Shown: positions 52,304 to 59,984, counted from the stretch's first letter. The stretch: 64,000 nt of DNA from a virus (IMGVR_UViG_3300042868_005676:1-64000); one strand, 5' to 3'. Program-made: numbers and translations. The notes: generated by a model from the letters alone, not told the origin.

Positions 52304-54092
52304 CATACTCTAGCATGGGAATTGTTTTTTCTATTGGTTTAAAATCGGTCTCAGTTTTCTTATGCTTCTCAACAATATTTTTATGTAACAATTCACAGGC
52401 GATAAGAGCATCTAAAATATCCGTATTCTCTTTTAAGTAACCCTTAGCCTCTTCTATAATCTCCATAAACCATACATCAGTGCTATTAGCCGATAGATAT
52501 TCGATTAGATAGGTGTTACCCCTCTCTGAGGTTGTATCGTTCTTATAGTAGCCATATGAGCCGTCTGCTTTTGTAAAACCTTTACCTAAGAAGATTGGTT
52601 TCTTAGCTAGTAGATTTATCTTATTAAATTGTTTATATTTATCAAGTACCACACCACCTCGGTTTACCTCAATCATTGCTACTGCATTGTTGTAGTACTC
52701 TTGTAATAAAATCATATTGCTGACAATTTGGTCTGGATCTGAGTCCCTTTCTGTATAGTGCGCAACATATCTATTCAAGTCTAAATCTTTAATGATTATG
52801 GCTTGATTAGAACCATCGCCCATGTTCTTACTGATAAATGGAATAGGGTCAATACCTGCAATATATGTGTGAGTAGGATTTGGTGGTTCTAATAACTGCA
52901 TAGAACTACGATTGTCTCCTCTCTTTTGGATTGTTCCGTCTAAATCTTTATAGAGAATAACCTTTTCGATAGGGGGTTGAGTCGCAAGAATAATTCTTTC
53001 TTGAGCGTTTAATTTATCAATGATATGTTTAGGAAGAGCACCCTCTGCTGTAGATGAAAATACTTCATGAATTTCTAGGGGATACTGCTTAACAAAAGAG
53101 TTTAAGAAAGACTTATCGTCAATCTTATCTAATTTATCTCTAGTCTTCATCAACCACTCCTTAGCAGCAACTTCATCGCTCCATCCGTTAGGGCAAAAGT
53201 TTAATACCTTTCCGGTCTCCTTACCATTTTCATCTAATTCTGGAGCCTCCATGATACCTTGATACCCAGGAAGAAATATTGTTAACAAGTTTAGATTGTC
53301 TGCGTTGTTCCACAAGTTATTAGCTAACTTCTGTCCAATGGATGTAGATTCACCAGCACTTCCTCCAATAACAATAGGTGCTACCTTTAAGAAACCCGAC
53401 TTAACGCTAGCTTGAGCAGATTTATATACTTGGTCTGCTTTAGGATGAAGAAATGCCTCATCCAAAAAACAATGCATAGCACGAAATGCCTCCAATGCTG
53501 TTGGTGTATCTACTGTTTCTTTTGTAATAATCTGAGAATCGATACCCGTAATCTCACCCGTAATATTATTTCTTTGGCCCATGTGTAGGTAACCTGCTTG
53601 TCTTGTTGAAACAACACCAGGTCTTACCCAAGGATCTAAGTTATCAAATACCACACGAGTCTTCTCTTTAAATAGAGTCTCAAGACGAGTTTTATCTGCG
53701 CTAGTAATTAAAGATGTTGATCCCGGATAAGTTAAGGCAACCCAAACAGGAACTATTCCTCCAAAGATTAAAGAAAGACCTACCTCACGTCTCTTACTTA
53801 CAAATAAATCGTGATTTGTTTCTCTTGCGTTCTTGTATCCTTCGTAGATTAATTCATCTATATCTCGCCAAATCGGTCTTTTTTTGAAACCTCTGGCGTC
53901 TTTTATCGTACCTTGAGTTAGCGCAAAGTAATGAGTACCAGTCAATCCGAAGCGACCTTCTTGCCAGTATTCTCTTTCTTTACCCCACCACAAATCTTTT
54001 TCTTTAGATGTTGCTTTGGGATCTAGTCCATACTTAGCGTTCCATTTATCATATTCAAAACGGGAAGGTTTTTTCTTATTGATTATCTCCAT
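52257..54092 (-). CDS. Terminase large subunit
   Basis: The 611-residue protein has the crAss-like/Bacteroidota TerL layout. A deviant Walker A SKRREVGLSL lies near residue 100, CFLDEAFLHP serves as Walker B near 213, and a C-terminal nuclease domain begins AGIDPIPF with DGSNQAIIIKDL near 410-440. It drives DNA into the head through the portal and cuts the concatemer. It is encoded 20 kb from the portal gene on the same strand, with the small genes of 54.1-55.6 kb upstream. Confidence 0.85.
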   Translation of the reverse strand: MEIINKKKPSRFEYDKWNAKYGLDPKATSKEKDLWWGKEREYWQEGRFGLTGTHYFALTQGTIKDARGFKKRPIWRDIDELIYEGYKNARETNHDLFVSKRREVGLSLIFGGIVPVWVALTYPGSTSLITSADKTRLETLFKEKTRVVFDNLDPWVRPGVVSTRQAGYLHMGQRNNITGEITGIDSQIITKETVDTPTALEAFRAMHCFLDEAFLHPKADQVYKSAQASVKSGFLKVAPIVIGGSAGESTSIGQKLANNLWNNADNLNLLTIFLPGYQGIMEAPELDENGKETGKVLNFCPNGWSDEVAAKEWLMKTRDKLDKIDDKSFLNSFVKQYPLEIHEVFSSTAEGALPKHIIDKLNAQERIILATQPPIEKVILYKDLDGTIQKRGDNRSSMQLLEPPNPTHTYIAGIDPIPFISKNMGDGSNQAIIIKDLDLNRYVAHYTERDSDPDQIVSNMILLQEYYNNAVAMIEVNRGGVVLDKYKQFNKINLLAKKPIFLGKGFTKADGSYGYYKNDTTSERGNTYLIEYLSANSTDVWFMEIIEEAKGYLKENTDILDALIACELLHKNIVEKHKKTETDFKPIEKTIPMLEYVNGRYQRVWKKVRMR

Positions 54093-54415
54093 TATTTTCT
54101 ACTTGCTTGACGATCCAAGAAAGATACATTCTCTTCCTCTTTGTCTTCTTGTGGATAAGCCTCTAACTTTGCGAGTTTTAAACTCTTGTTGATTTTGTCT
54201 CCTGCTTGTAATAATTGAAACAAGCCCTTCTGATAAGGCTCATCTAAATCTAAGGTTTCATCCTTTACAGCAGACATCAATTGTTTTGATGCTGAGACCA
54301 AAGTCGAATAGAAATCTTTAGCAGGATCAAAGTCTTGAAGCTGAAGCCTTTGTATGGCCTCGTCTTCTTTTATCTTATTATCCTTTAGGAATTTGGAGAG
54401 TTTTTCTAAGCTCAT
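54092..54415 (-). CDS. Candidate terminase small subunit
   Basis: The 107-residue helical, charged protein lies directly upstream of the large terminase with a 1-nt overlap, the usual place of a small terminase subunit. The sequence (LSKFLKDNKIKEDEAIQRLQ) could form a helical DNA-binding start and an oligomerising middle. No family signature was recognised, so the call is from position. Confidence 0.45.
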   Translation of the reverse strand: MSLEKLSKFLKDNKIKEDEAIQRLQLQDFDPAKDFYSTLVSASKQLMSAVKDETLDLDEPYQKGLFQLLQAGDKINKSLKLAKLEAYPQEDKEEENVSFLDRQASRK

Positions 54416-54563
54416 TTATTTTCTTTTTTTGTTCTTCAATTTCTTTTTGGGTTTTGTTTGCCTCAAAAGGATTATTGATTAGTGTGTAATACTCACACCA
54501 AGAAATTAATTTCTGAAGTTCTAAAACTTCTGTTTCGATTATTTGTTTATTGCTTTTAGCCAT
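54378..54563 (-). CDS. Hypothetical helical protein
   Basis: The 61-residue protein is Lys/Glu-rich and probably one or two coiled-coil helices. It overlaps both neighbours (38 and 25 nt). It is not recognised. Confidence 0.45.
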   Translation of the reverse strand: MAKSNKQIIETEVLELQKLISWCEYYTLINNPFEANKTQKEIEEQKKKINELRKTLQIPKG

Positions 54564-54910
54564 TGTTCTAAATTGAAATTTGAAAAGTCCCCCTCTTCAA
54601 CGTTCTCTCCTAAAGACAAATAAAATCTCACTATATTTCCTAGTGCCAATAACTGTGCTGTACTCGCAGTATTCTTAAATTCATATTCATTATTCAATCC
54701 TCCTATTAACGCTAGGTGAATCTCATTACCTGGACAATAATTTAGCGTATGTAAATAACCATCATGTGTAATACAATGTGTAATAATCGGTTCTCTTTCA
54801 AGACCGCCTATGTGGTATCTATCATTAGATAATTTAGATGCTGCCCTCTCGTGTTTTCTTATATCTGAGGCCAACAAATTTATCTTGCTGTATGTCCAGT
54901 AGATTTTCAT
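54539..54910 (-). CDS. Hypothetical protein
   Basis: The 123-residue soluble protein is not recognised. It has several His residues in HCITHDGYLHTLNYCPGNE. It overlaps the next gene's end by 4 nt. Confidence 0.5.
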   Translation of the reverse strand: MKIYWTYSKINLLASDIRKHERAASKLSNDRYHIGGLEREPIITHCITHDGYLHTLNYCPGNEIHLALIGGLNNEYEFKNTASTAQLLALGNIVRFYLSLGENVEEGDFSNFNLEQWLKAINK

Positions 54911-55200
54911 AGTTTACTAAAACTTGTAGTATCTTGCATTGAAATAACAGCTACGTGATTACTAGATACAAGGTCACTAGATTGTTTTTCTTCCTCTTTC
55001 TCAATCATGTGTATAAGATACCATAATCCTTTTTTCATGTCTTCTAAACCGTTCTTCTCTTCGCAACGCCATACATATTTAATTATGTTAGCAGTGCACA
55101 CTGCCATTATACCTGTCTTACCAATAGTTGCTGATTCAATTGCATCAATACACTCAACCTTTCCTTGCTTGTAGTGTGATGGATTAATATTGTCTTTCAT
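54907..55200 (-). CDS. DUF3310-family protein
   Basis: I choose ATG at 55200 (MKDNINPSHY), giving 97 residues. The pattern INPSHYKQGKVECIDAIES, then CTANIIKYVWR, then KNGLEDMKKGLWYL is that of DUF3310, a common phage protein family of nucleotide-metabolism type with unknown exact activity. The C-terminal 25 residues are Ser-rich and extra. It overlaps the nuclease-like gene by 4 nt. Confidence 0.75.
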   Translation of the reverse strand: MKDNINPSHYKQGKVECIDAIESATIGKTGIMAVCTANIIKYVWRCEEKNGLEDMKKGLWYLIHMIEKEEEKQSSDLVSSNHVAVISMQDTTSFSKL

Positions 55201-55640
55201 ATTGCGAAATCTTTTGAGGTCACAAATATACACAAATCTTTTGGAACACGAAAAAATTTATCCACACCTTTTCTTTCTTGAGTATAAATGCGTATAGTTT
55301 CTTTAAATCCTTCGTTAAAAATAACATCTGATTTGCAGAAAATAGCTGCTTGGGTCTCAGAACATATGATCACATACCAAAATGAATTATCTTTCCACTT
55401 GGCTTTTCTGCTGAGGAACGATACAGAATCAAAAGGAAAGTCTTCTTTACAAGTCCATGGCCTTTTAGATTTCATCTCCACCTCCCAAAAGTATTTCTTA
55501 TCGTCTTTTTCCGAAAAGAAATCTATACCATAAACGTCACAATTCTCCAAAATATTGTGACCATTTGAAACTAAAAAAGCCTTAAGTAATTCCTTACCTT
55601 TGGCATCATTACGATTAAAACTTTCTTGATTAAACTTCAT
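55197..55640 (-). CDS. PD-(D/E)XK nuclease-like protein
   Basis: The 147-residue protein has NCDVYGIDFFSEKDDKKYFW followed by EVEMKSKRPW. The Asp in GIDFF and the ExK in VEMK fit the catalytic core of PD-(D/E)XK nucleases such as Hjc or restriction-type enzymes. It may process recombination intermediates or degrade host DNA. A minus-strand motif copy at 55353 lies inside the gene. The call rests on the core motif only. Confidence 0.6.
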   Translation of the reverse strand: MKFNQESFNRNDAKGKELLKAFLVSNGHNILENCDVYGIDFFSEKDDKKYFWEVEMKSKRPWTCKEDFPFDSVSFLSRKAKWKDNSFWYVIICSETQAAIFCKSDVIFNEGFKETIRIYTQERKGVDKFFRVPKDLCIFVTSKDFAI

Positions 55641-56089
55641 TCTTTATGTGTCCGTTGTGCAATCCCAAAACCTAGAATAAAACCAAGTAAGCAAACAATT
55701 ATAAGTTGCTCCCAATCATTTGATTTTTTAACATATGATTTACCTGGTACTTTTACTTCGTAAGGGATTGTATCTCTAAAATTTATAGTATCTCTTTTGG
55801 CGGTAACTCTGAATTCATCTCCGTCCTTTTCAATAATAAACATTTCACTTTCGATAAAAGTGTCTGTGGTAATGATAAATGAATCTCTTCTTTCTGGTAC
55901 TGGAACCTTAGTAATTTTGATAATGGTATCTTTTACAATTACAGTGTCTATTGTACACAAGTCTCCATACTTCAAGGTGAGAATGTCATGTCTTTGTTGA
56001 GGCGTTCTACATCCAGCAAAAGCCCCAAAGATTATTGCTCCTACAAAAACAATAAGAAACAATACGATATAGGATTTTAGATTTTTCAT
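55637..56089 (-). CDS. Candidate unimolecular spanin (u-spanin)
   Basis: The 150-residue protein has an N-terminal signal with lipobox GAFAGC (Cys-27), so the start would be lipidated and outer-membrane bound. A beta-rich periplasmic middle contains repeated DTI/DTV phrases (IDTVIVKDTIIK, RDTINFRDTIPY). A C-terminal membrane helix (LIIVCLLGFILGFGIAQ, ~residues 128-144) would sit in the inner membrane. Lipobox plus C-terminal helix is the u-spanin design that fuses the two membranes at lysis. The endolysin lies far away at 46.1 kb, which is unusual. Confidence 0.6.
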   Translation of the reverse strand: MKNLKSYIVLFLIVFVGAIIFGAFAGCRTPQQRHDILTLKYGDLCTIDTVIVKDTIIKITKVPVPERRDSFIITTDTFIESEMFIIEKDGDEFRVTAKRDTINFRDTIPYEVKVPGKSYVKKSNDWEQLIIVCLLGFILGFGIAQRTHKE

Positions 56090-56198
56090 TTGTGCAAAGA
56101 TAATAAAAATGTCCAGTTTTTAACATAATAAACCAAACATTGGTAGCAAATAATGTTGAATATAATAATCCTTATCGGTAATAAACCGAGTTAATGTT

Positions 56199-56221
56199 GG
56201 GTATATTCCACATTTATACCC
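56199..56221. repeat. Inverted repeat GGGTATA-N9-TATACCC
   Basis: Two perfect 7-base arms lie between the u-spanin and GIY-YIG/HTH genes. The same TATACC half site forms a palindrome upstream of the HTH gene (56854-56871). The sequence TTATCGGTAATAAA/CTATCGGTAATAAA also occurs twice here. Confidence 0.6.
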
Positions 56222-56250
56222 TATCGGTAATAAAATTTATTCCGTAACGA

Positions 56251-56799
56251 TTATTCACTTTCTATTCTGACAACACCAAGCGTAGATCCGAATAAAGCCA
56301 AAACTTGATTTACTTTATCCATTTGAGCTGTCCTTTTTCCTTGTTCTAATTCACGAACAAAACGCAATCCCACACCCGCCTTTTCGGCCAATTCTGGCTG
56401 CGTTAGTTGGAATCGCTTCCTTTTTTCTTTAATAAACTTACCAATTCGTAAATATTCATCATTTGCCTTTCCATTAATTACATAGTCTAAATTATGAGAA
56501 ATTAATAATGGGGTAATCAAGGAGGCATTTAAAAGTAAAGCACCTTTGTTTATTTCTTTTTGAATCCAGTATCTTTCACGAGCATCTAAGTCTTCATCAA
56601 AAGCAACATATTCTAAAATTTTAACAGTCGGAGCATGATTAATTTTTTTTAAATCTTCAACCCATTCTACAACTTTTACTGAATGACTTTTACTTAGGTG
56701 CTGCATGGGTCTAATCATGCCTTGTGTTGATTTTCCAATATAATGTACAGCATTTGTAAAAGGACAACAAAGGGAATAGATTAATTTTTGCGATTTCAT
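56251..56799 (-). CDS. GIY-YIG nuclease fused to HipB-like HTH domain
   Basis: The 182-residue protein has an N-terminal GIY-YIG-type domain: IYSLCCP (Tyr-8), HYIGKST (residues 19-25), a following Arg/His region and ARERYWIQKE (~72-81). Its C-terminal ~70 residues form a helix-turn-helix of the XRE/HipB type (LTQPELAEKAGVGLRFVREL then EQGKR). The fusion could guide cleavage to an operator-like site or make a self-regulating homing nuclease. TATACC palindromes flank the gene. The domain calls are from motif pattern. Confidence 0.75.
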   Translation of the reverse strand: MKSQKLIYSLCCPFTNAVHYIGKSTQGMIRPMQHLSKSHSVKVVEWVEDLKKINHAPTVKILEYVAFDEDLDARERYWIQKEINKGALLLNASLITPLLISHNLDYVINGKANDEYLRIGKFIKEKRKRFQLTQPELAEKAGVGLRFVRELEQGKRTAQMDKVNQVLALFGSTLGVVRIESE

Positions 56800-56818
56800 A
56801 AATATACCTTTTCGAATA

Positions 56819-56826
56819 CAAATATA
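56819..56826 (-). promoter_or_regulatory. TATATTTG promoter box of the GIY-YIG/HTH gene
   Basis: The minus strand reads TATATTTG with 19 bases to the ATG. A TATACC half site lies in the leader, and the TATACC-N6-GGTATA palindrome lies about 30 bases upstream of the box. Confidence 0.55.
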
Positions 56827-56853
56827 CGAAAAATAATAAAATAATTTATATAA

Positions 56854-56871
56854 TATACCTAATTGGGTATA
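56854..56871. repeat. Operator-like palindrome TATACC-TAATTG-GGTATA
   Basis: A perfect 18-bp inverted repeat lies upstream of the GIY-YIG/HTH promoter. Its layout resembles HipB-type operators (TATCC-N8-GGATA), fitting autoregulation by the fused HTH domain. Confidence 0.6.
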
Positions 56872-56876
56872 ATAAA

Positions 56877-56894
56877 CTCAATAGGTTTATTGAG
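56877..56894. repeat. Inverted repeat CTCAATA-GGTT-TATTGAG
   Basis: Two perfect 7-base arms lie in the gap between the HTH gene and the gene at 57016-57240, followed by another CTCAATA at about 56932. It could be a terminator for the leftward transcript or a second binding site. Confidence 0.5.
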
Positions 56895-57015
56895 CACATA
56901 TTAGTTTACTGACATATAAATGCTCAATATAAGTTTGTGGTCTTAATGTGTCATAAAAGTTACTTAAGGATGTGGTATTGTACCTTATATGGCACTTTAT
57001 TGTGAAAAAATCACA

Positions 57016-57240
57016 CTAATCAAACTTAAGACCATGTTCGGTCATTATCTCATGGAGCTTATCTCTTGTGTCTATTAGTGCTTGATAAGTATCTCCTGAT
57101 ATTGTGTCTGGGGCGTACTTAGTCTGAGACCGAAGGTGTTGGTCTAACTCCCACATACAGAGTGACCACCTGCTACCATTTACAGCAAGATCAAATTCCA
57201 TTTGATCCTCTGGCAGATTAAATTCTAAGACAGCTTTCAT
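57016..57240 (-). CDS. Conserved phage protein of unknown function
   Basis: I choose ATG at 57240 (MKAVLEFNLP), giving 74 residues; the upstream ATG at 57249 would overlap the tRNA-like gene. MKAVLEFNLPEDQMEFDLAV, then SQTKYAPD is a pattern I remember from many phages. The function is unknown. A CTGAGACCGAA copy lies at 57124. Confidence 0.6.
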   Translation of the reverse strand: MKAVLEFNLPEDQMEFDLAVNGSRWSLCMWELDQHLRSQTKYAPDTISGDTYQALIDTRDKLHEIMTEHGLKFD

Positions 57241-57244
57241 TTGC

Positions 57245-57334
57245 CACATAGAAAGGATTCGAACCTTTATCTTTCACCTACAATGATGGAGCGTTACCAC
57301 GTCAGGGACATCCCTAACCTTACGCCACTATGTG
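57245..57334 (-). tRNA. tRNA-like gene, anticodon arm not resolved
   Basis: The minus strand has a perfect 7-bp acceptor stem (CACATAG with CTATGTG) and a canonical T arm, AAAGG-TTCGAAT-CCTTT, directly before the 3' acceptor strand. A D-arm-like GCGT-AAGGTTAGGG-ATGT follows the 5' strand. The central ~40 bases do not fold into a standard 5-bp anticodon stem with a 7-base loop. The total length (90 nt) would suit a tRNA with a long variable arm. No CCA is encoded. It could be a degenerate or unusual tRNA; I cannot give the amino acid. Confidence 0.4.
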
Positions 57335-57555
57335 ATATTTGCCTTTTTGAACGATGTCGGGAAGGCTAACCCTATCTCCTATACGATGAGAACAGATGTC
57401 TTGGGCATTGTTAAGAGGCCAATCTGTATTTTACGATCCCTTGGCCAACAGGGCTAATTTCTTTTAAAAGCCCACCAACGTAATTCTTTGTTTATTAATA
57501 ACAATAATAATAATAATAATATTTTTTCTTCTTTCCCGTTTTTACAGAGAATGGT
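57335..57555. other. Gene-free structured stretch with trinucleotide repeat
   Basis: No credible gene is seen. The minus strand can form ACAGAT...ATCTGT (about 57392-57427) enclosing GGC/GCC, and GGCCAA/TTGGCC. A run of (AAT)n lies at about 57500-57522. It may be part of a leftward noncoding transcript with the tRNA-like gene, possibly degenerate tRNA remains. Confidence 0.35.
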
Positions 57556-57583
57556 AAAAAACATTCATCCTTCCGAAGAAGGA
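57556..57583 (-). terminator. UUCG-tetraloop hairpin followed by T run
   Basis: TCCTTC and GAAGGA (6 bp) close a TTCG loop; eight bases later comes TTTTTT. The gap before the T run makes it a weaker terminator than 37816. Confidence 0.4.
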
Positions 57584-57670
57584 CACTATCCGATTTGAGC
57601 ATTACCTCCAGATAGCACAATCAATTGTTGTCGGTGGGTCTTTTTTCTAAAAGCAGATTTGACAGAACGT
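57556..57670 (-). ncRNA. Candidate structured noncoding RNA
   Basis: A strong promoter (57675-57705) would start a leftward transcript near 57670. It can form CTATC/GATAG (57611-57615 with 57586-57590) around GGAGGTAATGCTCAAATC, then a very stable TCCTTC-TTCG-GAAGGA hairpin with a UUCG tetraloop (57568-57583) and a T6 run at 57561-57556. The only frame inside is a short one with an ill-placed GGAGG. The unit of about 115 nt looks like a regulatory RNA or leader of the tRNA-like gene. Confidence 0.45.
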
Positions 57671-57674
57671 GATG

Positions 57675-57705
57675 CAAATATAGTATTAATATTTATAAAT
57701 GCAAA
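57675..57705 (-). promoter_or_regulatory. Promoter of the structured RNA / tRNA-like unit
   Basis: The minus strand has TTTG (57705-57702), 19 bases, then TATATTTG (57682-57675), just after the stop of the reductase gene. Confidence 0.65.
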
Positions 57706-57710
57706 TTATT

Positions 57711-59567
57711 TTAAATTATTTCACAAGCACCGCCAGCACAAGCTGATTCGCCCATAAGATTAGTATTGTCACTAATTTCGATAACTTTTGTGACATCAAT
57801 CTGATGAATGTTTTTAGACATCTCATCGTACTCTTCCTTCGTAATTGTTTCAAATGGAGTCTGTGGATAAGAACCTAAGTTTTCAGGCAAGAAGGATAAG
57901 CCATTGTAATGATTTTGATTTTCCCACAACCATTCTCCTACCATTGCCCACTCGTTCTTCTTAACAGTAACTGTTGCTGAAACGTTATGTGTATTGTCTC
58001 CATAGATATGACCAGGCTTAATCCATTTCTCGTGAATAAGTTTAACACGCTCAAGGAATTCAATAGCACTTTCCAAACTCCTAGTAATAGCCCCCTTGGG
58101 CGCAGCTACCGGAATACTTACTACCGAGTTGATAGTGGGTTGGTATACGCAATCCTCAAGAAGTTCTGGATGATGGATTGATAAGTAAGTATAAATGGCT
58201 TCGTTCTTACCAATTCGCATTCTGCGAACATAATACTCATCATGCCAAGCGTGTACACCAGACGAAGTACCTAGAACCAAAGATGAAGTTCCGCTAGGTT
58301 TAACAGTAGTGATACGAGCAGCAGTATTAATTCCAATAGTAGCAGCAGTAAATGAATTTACTCTAATTGTAGCCTCAGCAGCCTCGGCCATATCTAAATC
58401 AAAAATCTTACCACTTGCAATACCAGTCATACCAACACCTAATAGTGCCTCACGTTCTGTTACTTCTTTCCAGATAGGTCTCAGATAATGAAAGTCTGTA
58501 TAAGATGCCTGCAGTGTACCAATGAATGCAGCAGTCTCAGCCCTCGCTTCAAAATCAAATTGGTCTCTGATATCTGAAGCATTGATTTCCACTAAGTTAC
58601 AAAACTGGTGTGAATTCAAACTGATTTCTGCGCAAGGATTTGTTCCTAACTCTAAATCGTTTGTAAAGAAGAAACCTGGTTCTCCGGCATTACTATCTTC
58701 AACTTTTTTCCATAGATTCAAAAACAATTGCTTATCTACAGATCCACGCTTTAATTTTACACTGTTGTTAGCTCTTCCTCTTTGAGGATTAAGATCATAC
58801 CACTCTCCAGACTTACAAGTCAACATTTCCTCATCATCTTCATCAAAGAGAGCAATCATTGCTGATCTACGAATTCCTCCACTTAACACAGCGTTAGCAA
58901 TGTGACATAGGATATCGTGACACTCCAAAGAAGTCAATTGTTGTCCGTCTTGTTTGCGTTCAAGAACAGCCTCGATGTGTGCTAAGCAAATCTTTAATGG
59001 CTCTGGTCCTGGTGCTACTCCACCACTTGTAATTAGTCTTTCACCCTTCGCTCTAATAGCACGGTAATCAAAGTTTGGTTTCCATGTGCTGAGACCCAAA
59101 TAAGACTTCATTAATACTTTTATGGCATCAGCCCATCCCTCAATATTGTCTGGAATTAAATACCTTCTGTGTTTTTTAGAACGAGAAATAGCAGGTAGTT
59201 TGCTTATGTGGTTTTTGCTGACACTATAGCCGACACCCGTCCCAGACAATAACAAAAACATTGTTTCATTGAATGCCCTATAATCATCAATATGTAGATA
59301 GCTACAATTAAATAAACGAGCATTGTTAACCTCAATTGGCTTACCACCGAACTGAAGCGAACGCATAGAAGGCAATACTTTTTTTTCATAGACTAGTTCG
59401 TAGTTTGTTCTGATTAATTTTTCTAACTGAGGAAACTTACGAATATGCATTTCCATATTACGGGTCACAATTTCTTCCCAGGTCTCTCTTCTTTGTTTAC
59501 CATTAATGTATTTAGCGTATTTGCTCCATACAACAGTTGAGGATAAAATTTCGTGATTTAATTCCAT
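57711..59567 (-). CDS. nrdJ: Class II (adenosylcobalamin-dependent) ribonucleotide reductase
   Basis: The 618-residue protein is a monomeric vitamin-B12-dependent ribonucleotide reductase by its motifs. These are LSGTGVGYSV near residue 107, NPCAEISLNS near 309 with an active-site Cys, KPSGTSSLVLGTSSG near 425, and a C-terminal redox pair in SACAGGACEII. It makes deoxyribonucleotides for phage replication without oxygen or an R2 subunit. It depends on host cobalamin. The MazG-like gene upstream (2-nt gap) is a partner in nucleotide management. No B12 riboswitch was seen. Confidence 0.85.
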   Translation of the reverse strand: MELNHEILSSTVVWSKYAKYINGKQRRETWEEIVTRNMEMHIRKFPQLEKLIRTNYELVYEKKVLPSMRSLQFGGKPIEVNNARLFNCSYLHIDDYRAFNETMFLLLSGTGVGYSVSKNHISKLPAISRSKKHRRYLIPDNIEGWADAIKVLMKSYLGLSTWKPNFDYRAIRAKGERLITSGGVAPGPEPLKICLAHIEAVLERKQDGQQLTSLECHDILCHIANAVLSGGIRRSAMIALFDEDDEEMLTCKSGEWYDLNPQRGRANNSVKLKRGSVDKQLFLNLWKKVEDSNAGEPGFFFTNDLELGTNPCAEISLNSHQFCNLVEINASDIRDQFDFEARAETAAFIGTLQASYTDFHYLRPIWKEVTEREALLGVGMTGIASGKIFDLDMAEAAEATIRVNSFTAATIGINTAARITTVKPSGTSSLVLGTSSGVHAWHDEYYVRRMRIGKNEAIYTYLSIHHPELLEDCVYQPTINSVVSIPVAAPKGAITRSLESAIEFLERVKLIHEKWIKPGHIYGDNTHNVSATVTVKKNEWAMVGEWLWENQNHYNGLSFLPENLGSYPQTPFETITKEEYDEMSKNIHQIDVTKVIEISDNTNLMGESACAGGACEII

Positions 59568-59569
59568 AA

Positions 59570-59968
59570 TTAAAATGCTTTTCCGTGTTTATAACCTCTC
59601 ATTGAATTATACTTCATTTTCAATTCGATGTGCTGTTCAAGGTTAATATTTAAACCGCCACATAAATCAAACAGTCTGATTGCAACATCTGCAATCTCAT
59701 CTTCAAAAGAAGACTTGATATTCTTTTCGAATACCGTTTTCCAATCTTCTGCATCAAATTTGAATTCCTCATCATGCTGTAACAGAGCTAAGTCTTGTTG
59801 CAAATGAGTTGCAATTGTCTTATCTGCATAATGATTTTTACGGAGTGCCTCTTGGGCCTCAGCGAGTTCGCTCACAATTAACATTAACAATTCCGAAAGA
59901 TTTCTTTCGTTTTCCCAGAAGCCTTTTTCTTTGGCTGTGCTGTGTGCTTTTTCTATTAAATTTCTCAT
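59570..59968 (-). CDS. MazG-like nucleotide pyrophosphohydrolase
   Basis: I choose ATG at 59968 (MRNLIEKAHS), giving 132 residues, which places the promoter box and a motif copy in the upstream gap. SELAEAQEALRK and FEDEIADVAIRLFDLCG give the ExxE...ExxD metal-binding set of MazG-like all-alpha NTP hydrolases. It may clean nucleotide pools or lower (p)ppGpp signalling in the host. It lies next to the ribonucleotide reductase. Confidence 0.75.
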   Translation of the reverse strand: MRNLIEKAHSTAKEKGFWENERNLSELLMLIVSELAEAQEALRKNHYADKTIATHLQQDLALLQHDEEFKFDAEDWKTVFEKNIKSSFEDEIADVAIRLFDLCGGLNINLEQHIELKMKYNSMRGYKHGKAF

Positions 59969-59976
59969 AGGGGCTA

Positions 59977-59984
59977 CAAATATA
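59977..59984 (-). promoter_or_regulatory. TATATTTG promoter box before the MazG-like gene
   Basis: The minus strand reads GGGTCTCAGAT-TATATTTG-TAGCCCCT-ATG. The interspersed motif sits directly upstream of the box. Confidence 0.55.

Noticed and set aside
56090-56250. Attachment site for integration
   Set aside because: The repeats are palindromic regulator-like sites; no direct duplicate, tRNA end or integrase crossover sequence is present.
57335-57480. A second tRNA next to the tRNA-like gene
   Set aside because: Some stems form, but there is no matching acceptor stem around a T arm, so I only describe it as a structured spacer.
4441-59490. Other GAGACC/GGTCTC sites as members of the motif
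   Set aside because: Sites such as 4444, 14101, 14318, 53214 and 59480 have GGAGACC or AGAGACC and lack the CTGAG start and AA end; they may be background, so they are not in the count.
57711-59567. Cobalamin riboswitch near the B12-dependent reductase
   Set aside because: The upstream gap is only 2 nt and the downstream region lacks any B12-box-like sequence I could recognise.
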